From JBBSZK01 sp964428325 (lineage in GTDB: Archaea; Nanobdellota; Nanobdellia; Pacearchaeales; GW2011-AR1), in NCBI GenBank assembly GCA_964428325.1, contig CAYRXU010000001.1, positions 1-64,000 on the forward strand: a stretch of DNA of 64,000 nucleotides, read 5' to 3'. A program made the translations under genes and the position numbers. The notes under the pieces are model-generated. The model saw only the letters and a program-made list of their open reading frames with translations. It did no database searches and was not told where the DNA came from. Positions 15,719-23,792 of the stretch are shown here, one piece after another. The stretch's first letter is position 1. Each line of letters opens with the position of its first letter.

Positions 15719-15743
15719 CGATTGCTTGTTTCTAATGCAATCG
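15719..15743. repeat. Inverted repeat in the 211-bp gap
   Basis: CGATTGC and GCAATCG form perfect 7-bp arms around an 11-nt loop. The gap 15677-15887 otherwise holds only a promoter on each side and no convincing gene. Confidence 0.4.
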
Positions 15744-15887
15744 TGGGCATCCAAAAGTCTACACAATTGACTCAGAGACTTTTTGATAATCGAACGTATG
15801 TTGTTGTCCTGAACACTACGTAAGCTTTTTAAAGGCATTTTGAAGGGCACTATTGCTTCTCGGAGCACCTTTTTAGGACATTACCAT

Positions 15888-16754
15888 ATGACAACGTTGT
15901 ACAGACACGCAATAAGTGAACGTATTCAGTATGAACTAGGTCGATTGCAGAAAAATATAAGGGCAGTAATTGGCGATGGAGGTAACGCAATCATAGATAA
16001 TTGTTATTTTAATGGTCTGCTACGCTCGCGAGTTGGAGTGAGATCTTCAGAAGTAGAAAGAGAGTTCTACGATGGAGTTATTGACGATGTCCTATCCATG
16101 GATTCTTATCGCGGAACCATAACATTCCCCATTGCAGTAGGTGAAGAACATGCTAAGCTTGCAAGTAGAAGAAAGGGAAAGCTCTTGGCACTTAGACATT
16201 TCGGAGATAAACCAGAAGAGCATTCGTACCGCAGTGCAGCCGTTGACGCTTTGCGAGCACTTCGTACATTTATGAGGATTTCTCCAAGTGAGGCACTTGT
16301 CAATCCTAGTCAAAAAATTTATCAGCCAGTGGTTAAAGCGGCCATTGAAGAAGTATCCAAGAGAGAAGGTCTAGGAAAAAAGTTCTATGCTCCTCATCTC
16401 TTGAACGGTAGAGAAGAACATCGTGGAAATGATGTCGAGATCATAACCACCGGTTTGCTCGTTGCATTTAGTGATCCTATACACGCCACTCGGATATTCA
16501 CTCGAGATAGTGAAATGGCAAGAATCGGATCTGAACTCAAGAGAGGAGACTCAAGAGGACTTGTCGCCTTAGCAGACAAATACGGTTTCCCTTGTCCTTC
16601 CGATATCAATCAAAGATTTGGATTTGTCCAAGACAATGCGCGTGGACCTAACTCCCTTTATCAGATGAGGGTTCTTTATGATGCCCATCTTGAAAACGAG
16701 AGAGAGCGTGCTGAGCAACACAGACGTAAGATACGTTCTAAATCAACAGTATAA
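15888..16754 (+). CDS. Putative PIN-like domain protein
   Basis: The 288-residue product shows a PIN-like pattern of acidic residues. AIIDNCYFN supplies Asp37, acidic residues follow at about 57-66, the C-terminal half has GNDVEIITTGLLVAF (Asp182), and IFTRDSEM (Asp207) resembles the last PIN strand. PIN proteins are Mg-dependent RNases in toxins, rRNA processing and mRNA decay. About 140 residues separate the N-terminal and C-terminal elements, so this would be an insert-bearing member. The start is uncertain: TTG 15840 is in frame but ATG 15888 is preferred. A TATA-like CTTTTTAAA at 15825-15833 would give a ~30-nt leader. The 3' end overlaps the convergent membrane gene by 17 bp. Confidence 0.5.
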   Translation: MTTLYRHAISERIQYELGRLQKNIRAVIGDGGNAIIDNCYFNGLLRSRVGVRSSEVEREFYDGVIDDVLSMDSYRGTITFPIAVGEEHAKLASRRKGKLLALRHFGDKPEEHSYRSAAVDALRALRTFMRISPSEALVNPSQKIYQPVVKAAIEEVSKREGLGKKFYAPHLLNGREEHRGNDVEIITTGLLVAFSDPIHATRIFTRDSEMARIGSELKRGDSRGLVALADKYGFPCPSDINQRFGFVQDNARGPNSLYQMRVLYDAHLENERERAEQHRRKIRSKSTV

Positions 16755-17292
16755 CTGCAATACCTACGGCATGAAGAATGAAGCTAAGCACAATGAAGAG
16801 CATCGAGCGGATTCTTGTAAGACCTGCAAGCATGATGACTCCTACTTCGTCTGGCAAAGGTGATGCGATTATGAGCCCTGCGAAAATGTAGAGTAAGTAG
16901 TTTCTTACGTGCGCCTTGAAATCTTTGTGGAATTCTTTTTCCATAAATTCGAAAGCAGACGTTTTTTCGAGCTGTTTGAATTCGTCAATGAAAGAGAAGC
17001 GGATTGTCTTGAAGATGATGACATCGGCTAGAACTGCGCCTAGTGCGCTAATAATTGCGGCGAACCATATGTTAGTAGGATTGAGTGCGATGAGAAGGCC
17101 GATGCCGAAAGGTGCTGTGAAACCAAATGCGAGCAATATGCCTGCGATGAATGCGGCCCAAGTTCCATGAAGGAACTCCACTCCCGCAAGCCAGGAGATA
17201 ACAGGAGGATATGTGAATAGAATATATGCTGCGACTATGGCGGCAGCTAGAGCGATAAGCTTAGGATAATGAAACCGAAACAACCTCTTCAC
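16738..17292 (-). CDS. Polytopic membrane protein, possibly VTT/DedA-like
   Basis: The 184-residue protein has about five membrane segments. The stretch AGLIIASPLPDEVGVIMLAGLTRI and the preceding amphipathic loop (FEFMEKEFHKDFKAHVRN) resemble VTT/SNARE-associated or small export proteins, but the match is loose. Transport or lipid scrambling is inference only. A TATA element (minus-strand TTTTTATAC near 17318) lies about 26 nt upstream of the start. The first codons encode a basic N-terminus (MKRLFRFHYPK), consistent with a cytoplasmic N-terminus. Confidence 0.65.
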   Translation of the reverse strand: MKRLFRFHYPKLIALAAAIVAAYILFTYPPVISWLAGVEFLHGTWAAFIAGILLAFGFTAPFGIGLLIALNPTNIWFAAIISALGAVLADVIIFKTIRFSFIDEFKQLEKTSAFEFMEKEFHKDFKAHVRNYLLYIFAGLIIASPLPDEVGVIMLAGLTRIRSMLFIVLSFILHAVGIAVILLI

Positions 17293-17336
17293 GTTCTGAG
17301 GACGCCCTTATCGTATAAAAATGTAATTATCGTAAG

Positions 17337-17345
17337 ATTATTAAA
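17337..17345 (+). promoter_or_regulatory. TATA box of the 125-residue unknown
   Basis: ATTATTAAAG is centred about 26 nt before ATG 17367. The divergent gene uses a separate box near 17318. Confidence 0.45.
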
Positions 17346-17366
17346 GGGATTTAATGGAAGGTTTGT

Positions 17367-17744
17367 ATGAGGACTTTAAGTTTCGCGGATTTCTCAAAAT
17401 TGCTGAGAACTGGTTTTGAGGGAGAGGCTCTTTTTTCAGGAAAGGTTCAGATCCAAGACTCTAATTCCGTCGTCTTTAGGGCGAGTGGCACATTTAGAAT
17501 GGATTTTGACCGAATGGACAGATACCATTCTATCGGTTTGTTTCGAGAGGAGAATAGGCTGAGGATATGTAGGGACGAGGCGATTGCACGAATTGATTTC
17601 AGGTTAGCGAATCCTAGGAAGATCGAATACTCTATGAACGCAGTCCCAGTTGGGATATGTACGCAGATTCATATTGGCAGATTAGCTGGCTCAGCCATCC
17701 CAGTTTATTCTCTTAGGATAGAACCTGGAAATATATTATATTAA
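17367..17744 (+). CDS. Unknown 125-residue protein
   Basis: I do not recognise this protein. It has no membrane segment and appears beta-rich, with alternating hydrophobic strands (GKVQIQDSNSVVFRASGTFRM, then RKIEYSMNAVPVG). It begins with a short helix (LSFADFSKLLRTG). It has its own TATA box and no co-directional partner. The following 141 bp (17745-17885) contain no gene I can support, only a weak inverted repeat ACTTGC/GCAAGT near 17850-17877. Confidence 0.5.
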   Translation: MRTLSFADFSKLLRTGFEGEALFSGKVQIQDSNSVVFRASGTFRMDFDRMDRYHSIGLFREENRLRICRDEAIARIDFRLANPRKIEYSMNAVPVGICTQIHIGRLAGSAIPVYSLRIEPGNILY

Positions 17745-17885
17745 TCTATGTCTCTTTTGCCTCGATATTTAATTCGATGAAGCAGAAATAAGCCTCTTAA
17801 TAGATTTGAACTTTTTCGATACCCTCTAGTGAGTATTGAACCTCTGACTTGCTGAAAACAGATGATTTGCAAGTTATTTAGTTTG

Positions 17886-18095
17886 CTATCTGAATATAAC
17901 ATACACTACAAGTAACAATAACGCAACCATCCAGAAAGAGATCCAAAATATCTGATATTTATTTCCCCACCAAGGAGGCCACCAGTTAAGCTTTCTCTTA
18001 AGGATCCATTTATCTCGATTGGTAAAATAGACAAAATGGATAGAAAGATCGTAAATAATCATTGCAATAACAAAATATGGAATATACTGGATCAT
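17886..18095 (-). CDS. Small two-span membrane protein
   Basis: The 69-residue product has two hydrophobic helices (about 5-24 and 48-68) joined by a basic, tryptophan-rich loop (KLNWWPPWWGNK). No family is recognised. Its start codon lies inside a perfect 11-bp-arm palindrome at 18091-18115, and a TATA box (minus-strand TTTTTAAATAC near 18117-18128) is about 26 nt upstream. The gene therefore looks individually regulated. Confidence 0.6.
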   Translation of the reverse strand: MIQYIPYFVIAMIIYDLSIHFVYFTNRDKWILKRKLNWWPPWWGNKYQIFWISFWMVALLLLVVYVIFR

Positions 18096-18115
18096 TTCAT
18101 TGTAAATGAAATGAT
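18091..18115. promoter_or_regulatory. Perfect palindrome over start codon, candidate operator
   Basis: ATCATTTCATT, a 3-nt spacer and AATGAAATGAT form a perfect inverted repeat covering the predicted transcription start and the ATG of the 69-residue membrane protein. A repressor bound here would block initiation. Confidence 0.5.
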
Positions 18116-18128
18116 GTATTTAAAAATA

Positions 18129-18202
18129 AGCCTCCGGCGGGAATTGAACCCGCGACCCCCAGTTTACGAAACTGGTACTCTAACCGGCTGAGCTACGGAG
18201 GC
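18129..18202 (-). tRNA. tRNA-Thr (CGU)
   Basis: On the minus strand GCCTCCG pairs with CGGAGGC with discriminator T, the archaeal identity for tRNA-Thr. The D arm is GCTC...GAGT, the anticodon arm is CCAGT-TTCGTAA-ACTGG, giving anticodon CGT, and the T arm is GCGGG-TTCAATT-CCCGC. There is no intron and CCA is not encoded. A TATA-like GCGTTTAAAAAC lies 60-70 nt upstream; the intervening leader contains a TTCCTT/AAGGAA hairpin. Confidence 0.95.
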
Positions 18203-18277
18203 ATGCTACAACTTTCCTTAGAAAGGAAGGTTCTAGGAGTCAAAGAAACTACAATACCAGGTTTTTAAACGCATAGG

Positions 18278-18285
18278 TTTATATT
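18278..18285 (+). promoter_or_regulatory. TATA box of the anchored 147-residue protein
   Basis: TTTATATT is centred about 26 nt before ATG 18307. Confidence 0.55.
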
Positions 18286-18306
18286 CGCAAAAGATCAAAA
18301 ATAAAG

Positions 18307-18750
18307 ATGAAAAAAGGATTAGTGATTGGTATAATTATAGGTTTCGTTATCATCGCACTTGCTGTTGTAGGGTTCATTTTTTTCGGAAAAGGAGAAGTGC
18401 AACGAACGACATGGACACCCATTGAAGTTAATCAAGGAAATGTTGCGAGCGTGATGACTCAGAGCTCCTTTGTTCAAGATATTCCTGAAGAAGGTCTTAT
18501 TGCACTCTACGTTGGAGATAAAGGATACACCATTACTAAAGGCAAGATGGAGGCAGGCGTTCCTTCGAGTCCTGATGTGACGGTTAGAATGCCAGAATCA
18601 TATCTAGAGGTCCTTGGTCAGAGCGGATGGTGCGTCGCTATGCAGCAAGCTTACCACAATCAAGACGTTGGAATTGAGATGCACGGATCAACTGCAAGTT
18701 TAGCTTGGAAATATAGGGCACTTGAAAAGTATCGATTGTGCCTTGGATAG
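18307..18750 (+). CDS. Membrane-anchored protein with small globular domain
   Basis: The 147-residue protein has an N-terminal anchor (about residues 5-27). The ~120-residue external domain includes DVTVRMPESYLEVLGQS and DVGIEMHGSTASLAWKY, a pattern that loosely resembles SCP-2 sterol-carrier folds. Two cysteines (in GWCVAM and RLCLG) could form a disulfide. Lipid binding is speculative. It stands alone upstream of argS, which has its own TATA box. Confidence 0.6.
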   Translation: MKKGLVIGIIIGFVIIALAVVGFIFFGKGEVQRTTWTPIEVNQGNVASVMTQSSFVQDIPEEGLIALYVGDKGYTITKGKMEAGVPSSPDVTVRMPESYLEVLGQSGWCVAMQQAYHNQDVGIEMHGSTASLAWKYRALEKYRLCLG

Positions 18751-18751
18751 T

Positions 18752-18760
18752 TTTATTAAA
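18752..18760 (+). promoter_or_regulatory. TATA box of argS
   Basis: TTTATTAAA is centred about 25 nt before ATG 18781. Confidence 0.55.
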
Positions 18761-18780
18761 TTGGTTTTTGTGAGTGTGTT

Positions 18781-20421
18781 ATGAAAGATGTTATTGTTAG
18801 TTCTTTGGTGAAAGCGACCGGTCTAACACACGGAGAGGTAGAGAATCTTGTTGAAGTTCCTAAAGATCCTGCACTTGGAGATTTTGCCTTCCCATGCTTT
18901 GCGCTTGCACGCCACTTCAAGAAGAACCCTGTTGAAATCGCCAAAGAGTTAGGCGACAAGATCGAAGTTGGGAGGAAAATAGGAAAGGTGAATGTTGTTG
19001 GTCCGTACTTGAATTTCTTTGTTGACAAGAAATCTTTTGTTGAAGAAACGCTGAAGGATATCAAAAAGAAGGATTTCCTGAAGAGAGCCAGTGGAGGGAC
19101 AATAATAATGGACTACTCGCACCCAAATGTCGCAAAACATTTCGGAGTACATAACTTACGTTCGACTTTAATCGGACATGCGCTGTACAATATCCTGAAA
19201 GCGCACGGAAAGAAAGTCGTAAGTGTCAATCACCTCGGCGACTGGGGAACACAGTTTGGCAAGCTTATCGTGGCTTACAAAAAGTGGGGAGAAAAAAGCA
19301 AGCTGAAGGATATCGCTTACCTTAATTCCCTATACGTCAAGTTCCATAGCGAGGCAGAGAAACATCCGCAGCTTGAAGATGATGCTCGTGCAGCATTTAG
19401 TGCACTTGAGAAAGGGAGCAAAGAGAATCTCGCCTTGTGGAAGAAGTTTCTTGATCTTTCATTAAAAGAGTTCTACAAGACCTATGATATTTTGGGGATT
19501 GAGTTTGACCAGATTAAAGGAGAGAGTTTCTACAGAGATAGAGTAGACGGACTGAGAGGTATCCTGAAGAAAAAGGGTTTGCTTGAGGAGAGTGAAGGAG
19601 CGCAGGTCGTCAAATTTGATGACATCCCTCCTGCGATCATAGCAAAGTCGGATGAGGCCTCGACTTACGCAACGAGAGACGTAGCTGCAGTTTTAGAACG
19701 CATGAAAAGCAAGCCAGAAACATTACTGTATGTCGTGGATGTGAGACAGAGTCTACATTTTGAGCAGGTTTTCCGTGTAGCAGAAAAACTAGGGGTCGAT
19801 AAGAATAAACTGGTGCATGCCAAGTTTGGGATAATGAAATTCCCTGACATGGATATGTCCACACGAAAAGGGAACATCATCCTATTTGAAGATCTTTTGA
19901 AGAGAGGAACCGAGAAAGTGTTGAAGATTATCCATGAAAAGAATCCGACTTTGAAAGATAAAGAAAAGGTGGCTCAAGCCATTGCCTTGGGTGCAATTGT
20001 CTTCCACGATGTGCAGAACAATAGAATACATGATGTTGTTTTTGACTGGGAACAAGCGCTTAATTTTGAAGGCAAATCAGCACCCTATCTAATGTATACT
20101 TATGCGCGCGCGCGTAGTATTTTGAGGAAGAAGAAAGTTGGGAAGGTTAAGATTGGAGACATAGGACAAAAGGAATACGCTCTTGTGAAGAAGATAGCTG
20201 AATTCCCTGATGCTGTTGAGAAGGCTGCGGGTGCTTATGAACCACATACCGTTGCAGAATATGCTTACACTCTCTCACAGAGTTTCAATGAGTTCTATCA
20301 TTCTGAACAAGTCATTGGATCGGAACAAGAGGCTTTCAGGCTCGCACTCGTGGATGCCTTCTCGCACGTGCTGAAAGATGCGCTATACTTGCTGGGTATA
20401 TCTGTCCTTGAAGAAATGTAA
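18781..20421 (+). CDS. argS: Arginine--tRNA ligase
   Basis: The class I synthetase charges tRNA-Arg. The N-terminal Add-1 domain (about 1-95) precedes the DYSHPNVAKHFGVHNLRST segment, the ArgRS HIGH region, here HFGVH. The KMSKS-equivalent is MSTRKGN, typical of many ArgRS enzymes. The C-terminal anticodon-binding DALR domain (about 430-546) ends ALYLLGISVLEEM. Size (546) is normal. A small membrane-protein gene follows with its own TATA-like box. Confidence 0.96.
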   Translation: MKDVIVSSLVKATGLTHGEVENLVEVPKDPALGDFAFPCFALARHFKKNPVEIAKELGDKIEVGRKIGKVNVVGPYLNFFVDKKSFVEETLKDIKKKDFLKRASGGTIIMDYSHPNVAKHFGVHNLRSTLIGHALYNILKAHGKKVVSVNHLGDWGTQFGKLIVAYKKWGEKSKLKDIAYLNSLYVKFHSEAEKHPQLEDDARAAFSALEKGSKENLALWKKFLDLSLKEFYKTYDILGIEFDQIKGESFYRDRVDGLRGILKKKGLLEESEGAQVVKFDDIPPAIIAKSDEASTYATRDVAAVLERMKSKPETLLYVVDVRQSLHFEQVFRVAEKLGVDKNKLVHAKFGIMKFPDMDMSTRKGNIILFEDLLKRGTEKVLKIIHEKNPTLKDKEKVAQAIALGAIVFHDVQNNRIHDVVFDWEQALNFEGKSAPYLMYTYARARSILRKKKVGKVKIGDIGQKEYALVKKIAEFPDAVEKAAGAYEPHTVAEYAYTLSQSFNEFYHSEQVIGSEQEAFRLALVDAFSHVLKDALYLLGISVLEEM

Positions 20422-20465
20422 TTGAGCGCCATAATCGTTAAAAAGACAGGGCTATGTTGTGTTGT

Positions 20466-20696
20466 ATGGATGCGTTGACTATTATTTTTCTTTCTATGAC
20501 AGCAGCTCTTGCTATCATTCTAATTGTTATGGTTTTCATTTGGGCATTAATGCCTGCTCCTAGGAGAAAGAGTGATGAAGAAGAGCTTAACACGATTAAG
20601 AATGAAATTGAGCATGAAGTTACTCAAGAAGCTGAAGAAGAGCTCATGCCTTACAAGCCGCCACGCTTGGATAAGCCGACAAGACGACGTCTTTAA
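20466..20696 (+). CDS. Small single-span membrane protein
   Basis: The 76-residue product has one membrane helix (about 3-29) followed by an acidic cytoplasmic tail (EEELNTIKNEIEHEVTQEAEEE) and a basic C-terminus. ATG 20466 is preferred over the in-frame ATG 20454 because a CGTTAAAAAG element is centred about 25 nt upstream of it. No family is recognised. It lies between argS and the SRP RNA. Confidence 0.6.
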   Translation: MDALTIIFLSMTAALAIILIVMVFIWALMPAPRRKSDEEELNTIKNEIEHEVTQEAEEELMPYKPPRLDKPTRRRL

Positions 20697-20703
20697 CGAT
20701 ATT

Positions 20704-20712
20704 CTTATATAC
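20704..20712 (+). promoter_or_regulatory. TATA box of the SRP RNA
   Basis: CTTATATAC is centred about 26 nt before the predicted RNA 5' end near 20733. Confidence 0.6.
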
Positions 20713-20730
20713 CTAATTTTAGTGGAGTTT

Positions 20731-20997
20731 TTGTGTAGACACGCTGGCAGGCTAGCCCCCTGCTCCACGCAAACGGGCTTCATGGCGAGCGGTAAAGGAG
20801 TGCGTGAAGTAACGAGACGAGCGTCTTGACGGTAACGTTGACGTTCTGTCCGGTTCGATCGTACTCTTTCGAAATGGGTCAGGCCTTGATCGGAGCAGCC
20901 CTAAGGAGGAGCTGCGGTGCTTACCGGGTCACAGAGCCGAGAAGCCTTCAAGGTTAACGCACGGAAACGTGCTGAGCAACCTCCCTGTCTACACGCT
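20731..20997 (+). ncRNA. 7S signal recognition particle RNA
   Basis: The ends pair: GTGTAGAC (20733-20740) with GTCTACAC (20987-20994). The S domain contains GGGTCAGG (20876-20883) and GGAGCAGCC (20892-20900), the two sides of the helix 8 SRP54-binding loops, and a further GAGCTGC/GGGTCA return strand. The Alu-like 5' region is CG-rich with several short stems. Length of about 265 nt is slightly below the usual ~300 nt for archaea. The apical loop of helix 8 is not the usual GNAR tetraloop. This stretch without protein genes (20697-21035) is fully explained by this RNA and flanking promoters. Confidence 0.88.
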
Positions 20998-21005
20998 CTC
21001 ATTAT

Positions 21006-21014
21006 GTTTAAATA
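21006..21014 (+). promoter_or_regulatory. TATA box heading the pilin cluster
   Basis: GTTTAAATA is centred about 25 nt before ATG 21036. Confidence 0.55.
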
Positions 21015-21035
21015 ACTCTTAATCTATCTCGCTGT

Positions 21036-21554
21036 ATGCAAAAGAGAGGGCAGTTTTTTCTGATAGCGGCGCTTATTACTGTAGGGATATTGTTTAGTTT
21101 GACTAGCACTATGAATGAAGCTCGCACAACTTCGCAGAATGAAGCATTTTATGATTTGTCTTCAGAGATTAAGTCTGAAGGTGCGCAAGTAATCAATTAT
21201 GGAGTTTACAACCAGAGGGATAGTTCTCAGTTGTTAAGTTCTTTTTTGGAACAGTACGCTGCTTACATTGCGCAGGACAGAGTTATATTCGTATTTGGAA
21301 ATGAGCAGGAGCTGCAAGGATTTTACTTTTCTACTGATTTGCTTGGAAGCGTCGGCATTGTGACTGGTGGTGGAGAAACAATTATTCCTATTCGCCAAAT
21401 GACTCGGGAGAGTGCTGTTGTCCGTTCAGAAAATGGCGAAGTGAGCGTTGCAATAAGTGGTGTGACTTATCGATTCGATTTGCGTGAAGGAGAGAATTTT
21501 TTCTTCGTTATCATTAAGGAGCGTGACGATGAATCGTTTGTTAGCACAGGATAA
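21036..21554 (+). CDS. Pilin-like protein, class III signal peptide
   Basis: The 172-residue protein starts MQKRGQFFLIAALITVGILF. The KRG followed by Q and a hydrophobic helix is the archaeal type IV pilin signal, probably cut after Gly5 by a PibD-like prepilin peptidase. The rest is a soluble domain rich in strands. It heads a cluster of pilin-like genes and overlaps the next one by 26 bp. It is likely a minor pilin or a structural subunit of the same filament. The exact role is not determinable. Confidence 0.8.
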   Translation: MQKRGQFFLIAALITVGILFSLTSTMNEARTTSQNEAFYDLSSEIKSEGAQVINYGVYNQRDSSQLLSSFLEQYAAYIAQDRVIFVFGNEQELQGFYFSTDLLGSVGIVTGGGETIIPIRQMTRESAVVRSENGEVSVAISGVTYRFDLREGENFFFVIIKERDDESFVSTG

Positions 21555-22047
21555 GAAAGGTGAGAGCACTATACTTGGATATGTTCTTTTGATTGTACTT
21601 GCCGTGGGTATGGCTGGGGCCGTCTTTGCTTACCTAAAGCTCTATGTTCCTAAGGAAGTGCCTCAATGTCCCGGGGATGTTAAATTGAGCATTGAAGAGG
21701 TAGCATGTCAAGGGCAGACAGTAACAGTGACTATTGCCAATCGAGGATTGTTTAATGTTCAAGGTTCATATATCCGTGTCGGAGATAGAGGTGCAGCACA
21801 CAAAACACTTGTGAATTGCCCTGATCCGAATAGACCATTGCCTCCTGATTGTACACTTTATTTCAATCAGGGTGCACCAACATTTATACTTGATTCGCTG
21901 AAACCAGGAGAGCGTACAACTCAATCATATAATTATACTGAGCTCGGTAGCCGACAGATTGAAATAGAGCCAATATATATCATCAATAATGGCACACGTG
22001 CGCTGTGCGCGAATGCTATTGTAACTAAAGAGATAACATGCACATAA
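21529..22047 (+). CDS. Archaeal type IV pilin-like protein
   Basis: ATG 21529 is chosen because it is preceded by a Shine-Dalgarno-like AAGGAG at 21517-21522 and yields the signal MNRLLAQDKKGESTILGYVL, with cleavage expected after Gly11. A further upstream ATG at 21484 is inside the preceding gene. The ~135-residue external domain has paired cysteines (QCPGDVK, VACQGQ, NCPDPNRPLPPDC) and a C-terminal ALCANAIVTKEITC. The fold resembles that of its downstream paralogues (conserved IEPIYI strand). It overlaps the previous gene by 26 bp and the next by 10 bp, so translation is coupled. Confidence 0.82.
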   Translation: MNRLLAQDKKGESTILGYVLLIVLAVGMAGAVFAYLKLYVPKEVPQCPGDVKLSIEEVACQGQTVTVTIANRGLFNVQGSYIRVGDRGAAHKTLVNCPDPNRPLPPDCTLYFNQGAPTFILDSLKPGERTTQSYNYTELGSRQIEIEPIYIINNGTRALCANAIVTKEITCT

Positions 22048-23792
22048 GAAGAAATGTGGGAAAGAGAGGGATTACGCCAATCATAGCAACTGTGTTGCTT
22101 ATTGTTCTTACTCTTATTGGAGGAGGCGTTGTTGCTTACTTCACGGTACCTGCAGTCAAACAAGTTGATAGCTCGTGTCTTGAAGCTATTAATCGACTTA
22201 CTTTTGAAGATGTAGGATATAATTGCAGACTTAGTCAAACTCAAGATCCTCAGGCACGTGGTGCATTGGAAGGATTTTCCATACGTATCGCCGGCGATGA
22301 TATTATTGGTTTCCAAGTTGGATTTCAAGATGAGGGAAACGCAGATACCTATCGCGTGACTTCTGGAGTCTCGCTTAACTCAGTTTGTGTGCTAGGTAGC
22401 GATTTCAATCAGCCGCTTACGCTGCCTGCTTCTGGCGGAGTACAAACATATATTGCACGTGGCGCCCATGAAAAAATATACATCGCCCCTATTTTGAAAT
22501 CTGGCAAATCATGTTTCACTGAAGCGCGTAAGGAAGTTATCATAAGCAATTCATGTGCAGACCCTGCAGTGCGTAATGCTATGTTGGGATGTTATCCCGA
22601 CCAAGGTCAGCCTTACTGTGGCGATGGTACTGTCAATCAGCCAAGTGAGCAATGTGATACCACAGCTGTTGCATGCACAACAACTCTCGGCTATGCTGGA
22701 ACACAGGCTTGTGATTCTAACTGCCAGCTCTCGCCGGTTTGCAATAGCGCAGGTATTTGTGGAAATAATGTTGTTGAGGGGCCTGAAGAGTGTGATGGCA
22801 CTCCAGGATGTTCAACAAGCTGCACTGAAATGCATATTGACACAGTTGTGTGGGATGAAAGTATTGTGAACCATGGAGACCCTGCAGGAATAACAATGGG
22901 AGGAAGAAATATCGGAGGGCAACAAATAGAAGTCTATGTTTACGAAGATGACCTTATTGGCGATACCCTTATGACGCCAGAACCTCTAGTTGGCACCTAT
23001 CCTCTTGCTGCGCCACTTCACCTTTCATGGACTGCTGTCTGGCAATGTGAAATTGAACTATTTGGTTTGTGTATTGATCAGCCAGAATATATTGCAGTTG
23101 CTCGTCTTGTTAACGCAAACATAGTTAGCTCTTCAACTGCAGTTGAGCTTCGAGTAAACCCTGCACCTGCGATGTGTGGGAATGGCGCTATTGAATCTGG
23201 AGAAGACTGTGATCCATCGACTCCTACCTGTAACCCTCTCTATGGCGGAAGTTGTGGATATTGCAGCAGCTCATGTCATCTTATTACACTCCAGGGAGCT
23301 TACTGTGGAGATGGGATTCGCAATGGCCCAGAACAATGTGATGGTCTCGATCTTGGAGGACATAGCTGCACGACACTAGGTCAGGGATTCACCCAAGGAA
23401 CATTATCGTGCTCTGGAAGCTGTAACTTCAACACTGCCGCATGCAGTACCTCAACAACGCCTCCTTCAGGAACAATACCTGTGTGTGGTGATGGAATACA
23501 AGAGGGAGCTGAGGAATGTGATGATGGTAATGGAGATAATGGAGATGCGTGCACCAATCAGTGTACTGCTGCTTATTGTGGAGATGGATATCTACGTGCA
23601 GGTGTTGAGAGCTGTGAGCCAATTGGATCTAGCTGTAATCTACCTGGAGGAAGCAGCGGCACACTTATCACTGGTAATGCAGTTAATGAAGGTACTGGTC
23701 CTGGAGGGGCAGGTACGCCTGGGGAAGAGGTAGACGACGGCGAGACAAATCCTATGGGCACCTGCTCGGCATCGTGCCAGTGTACGCCATGA
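22038..23792 (+). CDS. Giant cysteine-rich pilin, probable tip adhesin
   Basis: The protein begins with a pilin signal (KRG, then ITPIIATVLLIVLTLIGGG). Residues about 10-185 align with the whole 174-residue pilin at 24288. This domain is followed by several CGDG/CGNN...GPEECD-type cysteine-rich repeats of the Myxococcus-type (DUF4215-like) family, at about residues 196-275 and 378-580. An Ig-like domain sits between them (about 275-375). The sequence ITGNAVN occurs near residue 550 and the protein ends CSASCQC. This layout suggests a disulfide-stabilised adhesive pilin at the filament tip. That role is inference. Confidence 0.85.
   Translation: MHIRRNVGKRGITPIIATVLLIVLTLIGGGVVAYFTVPAVKQVDSSCLEAINRLTFEDVGYNCRLSQTQDPQARGALEGFSIRIAGDDIIGFQVGFQDEGNADTYRVTSGVSLNSVCVLGSDFNQPLTLPASGGVQTYIARGAHEKIYIAPILKSGKSCFTEARKEVIISNSCADPAVRNAMLGCYPDQGQPYCGDGTVNQPSEQCDTTAVACTTTLGYAGTQACDSNCQLSPVCNSAGICGNNVVEGPEECDGTPGCSTSCTEMHIDTVVWDESIVNHGDPAGITMGGRNIGGQQIEVYVYEDDLIGDTLMTPEPLVGTYPLAAPLHLSWTAVWQCEIELFGLCIDQPEYIAVARLVNANIVSSSTAVELRVNPAPAMCGNGAIESGEDCDPSTPTCNPLYGGSCGYCSSSCHLITLQGAYCGDGIRNGPEQCDGLDLGGHSCTTLGQGFTQGTLSCSGSCNFNTAACSTSTTPPSGTIPVCGDGIQEGAEECDDGNGDNGDACTNQCTAAYCGDGYLRAGVESCEPIGSSCNLPGGSSGTLITGNAVNEGTGPGGAGTPGEEVDDGETNPMGTCSASCQCTP

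Noticed and set aside
15713..15823. 36-residue plus-strand frame MLRLLVSNAIVG...
   Set aside because: No promoter at suitable spacing and no sign of conservation; it overlaps an inverted repeat.
17760..17885. Possible degenerate tRNA or small RNA
   Set aside because: A GAGGTTCAATACTC stretch on the minus strand resembles a T arm, but no acceptor or anticodon arm can be built.
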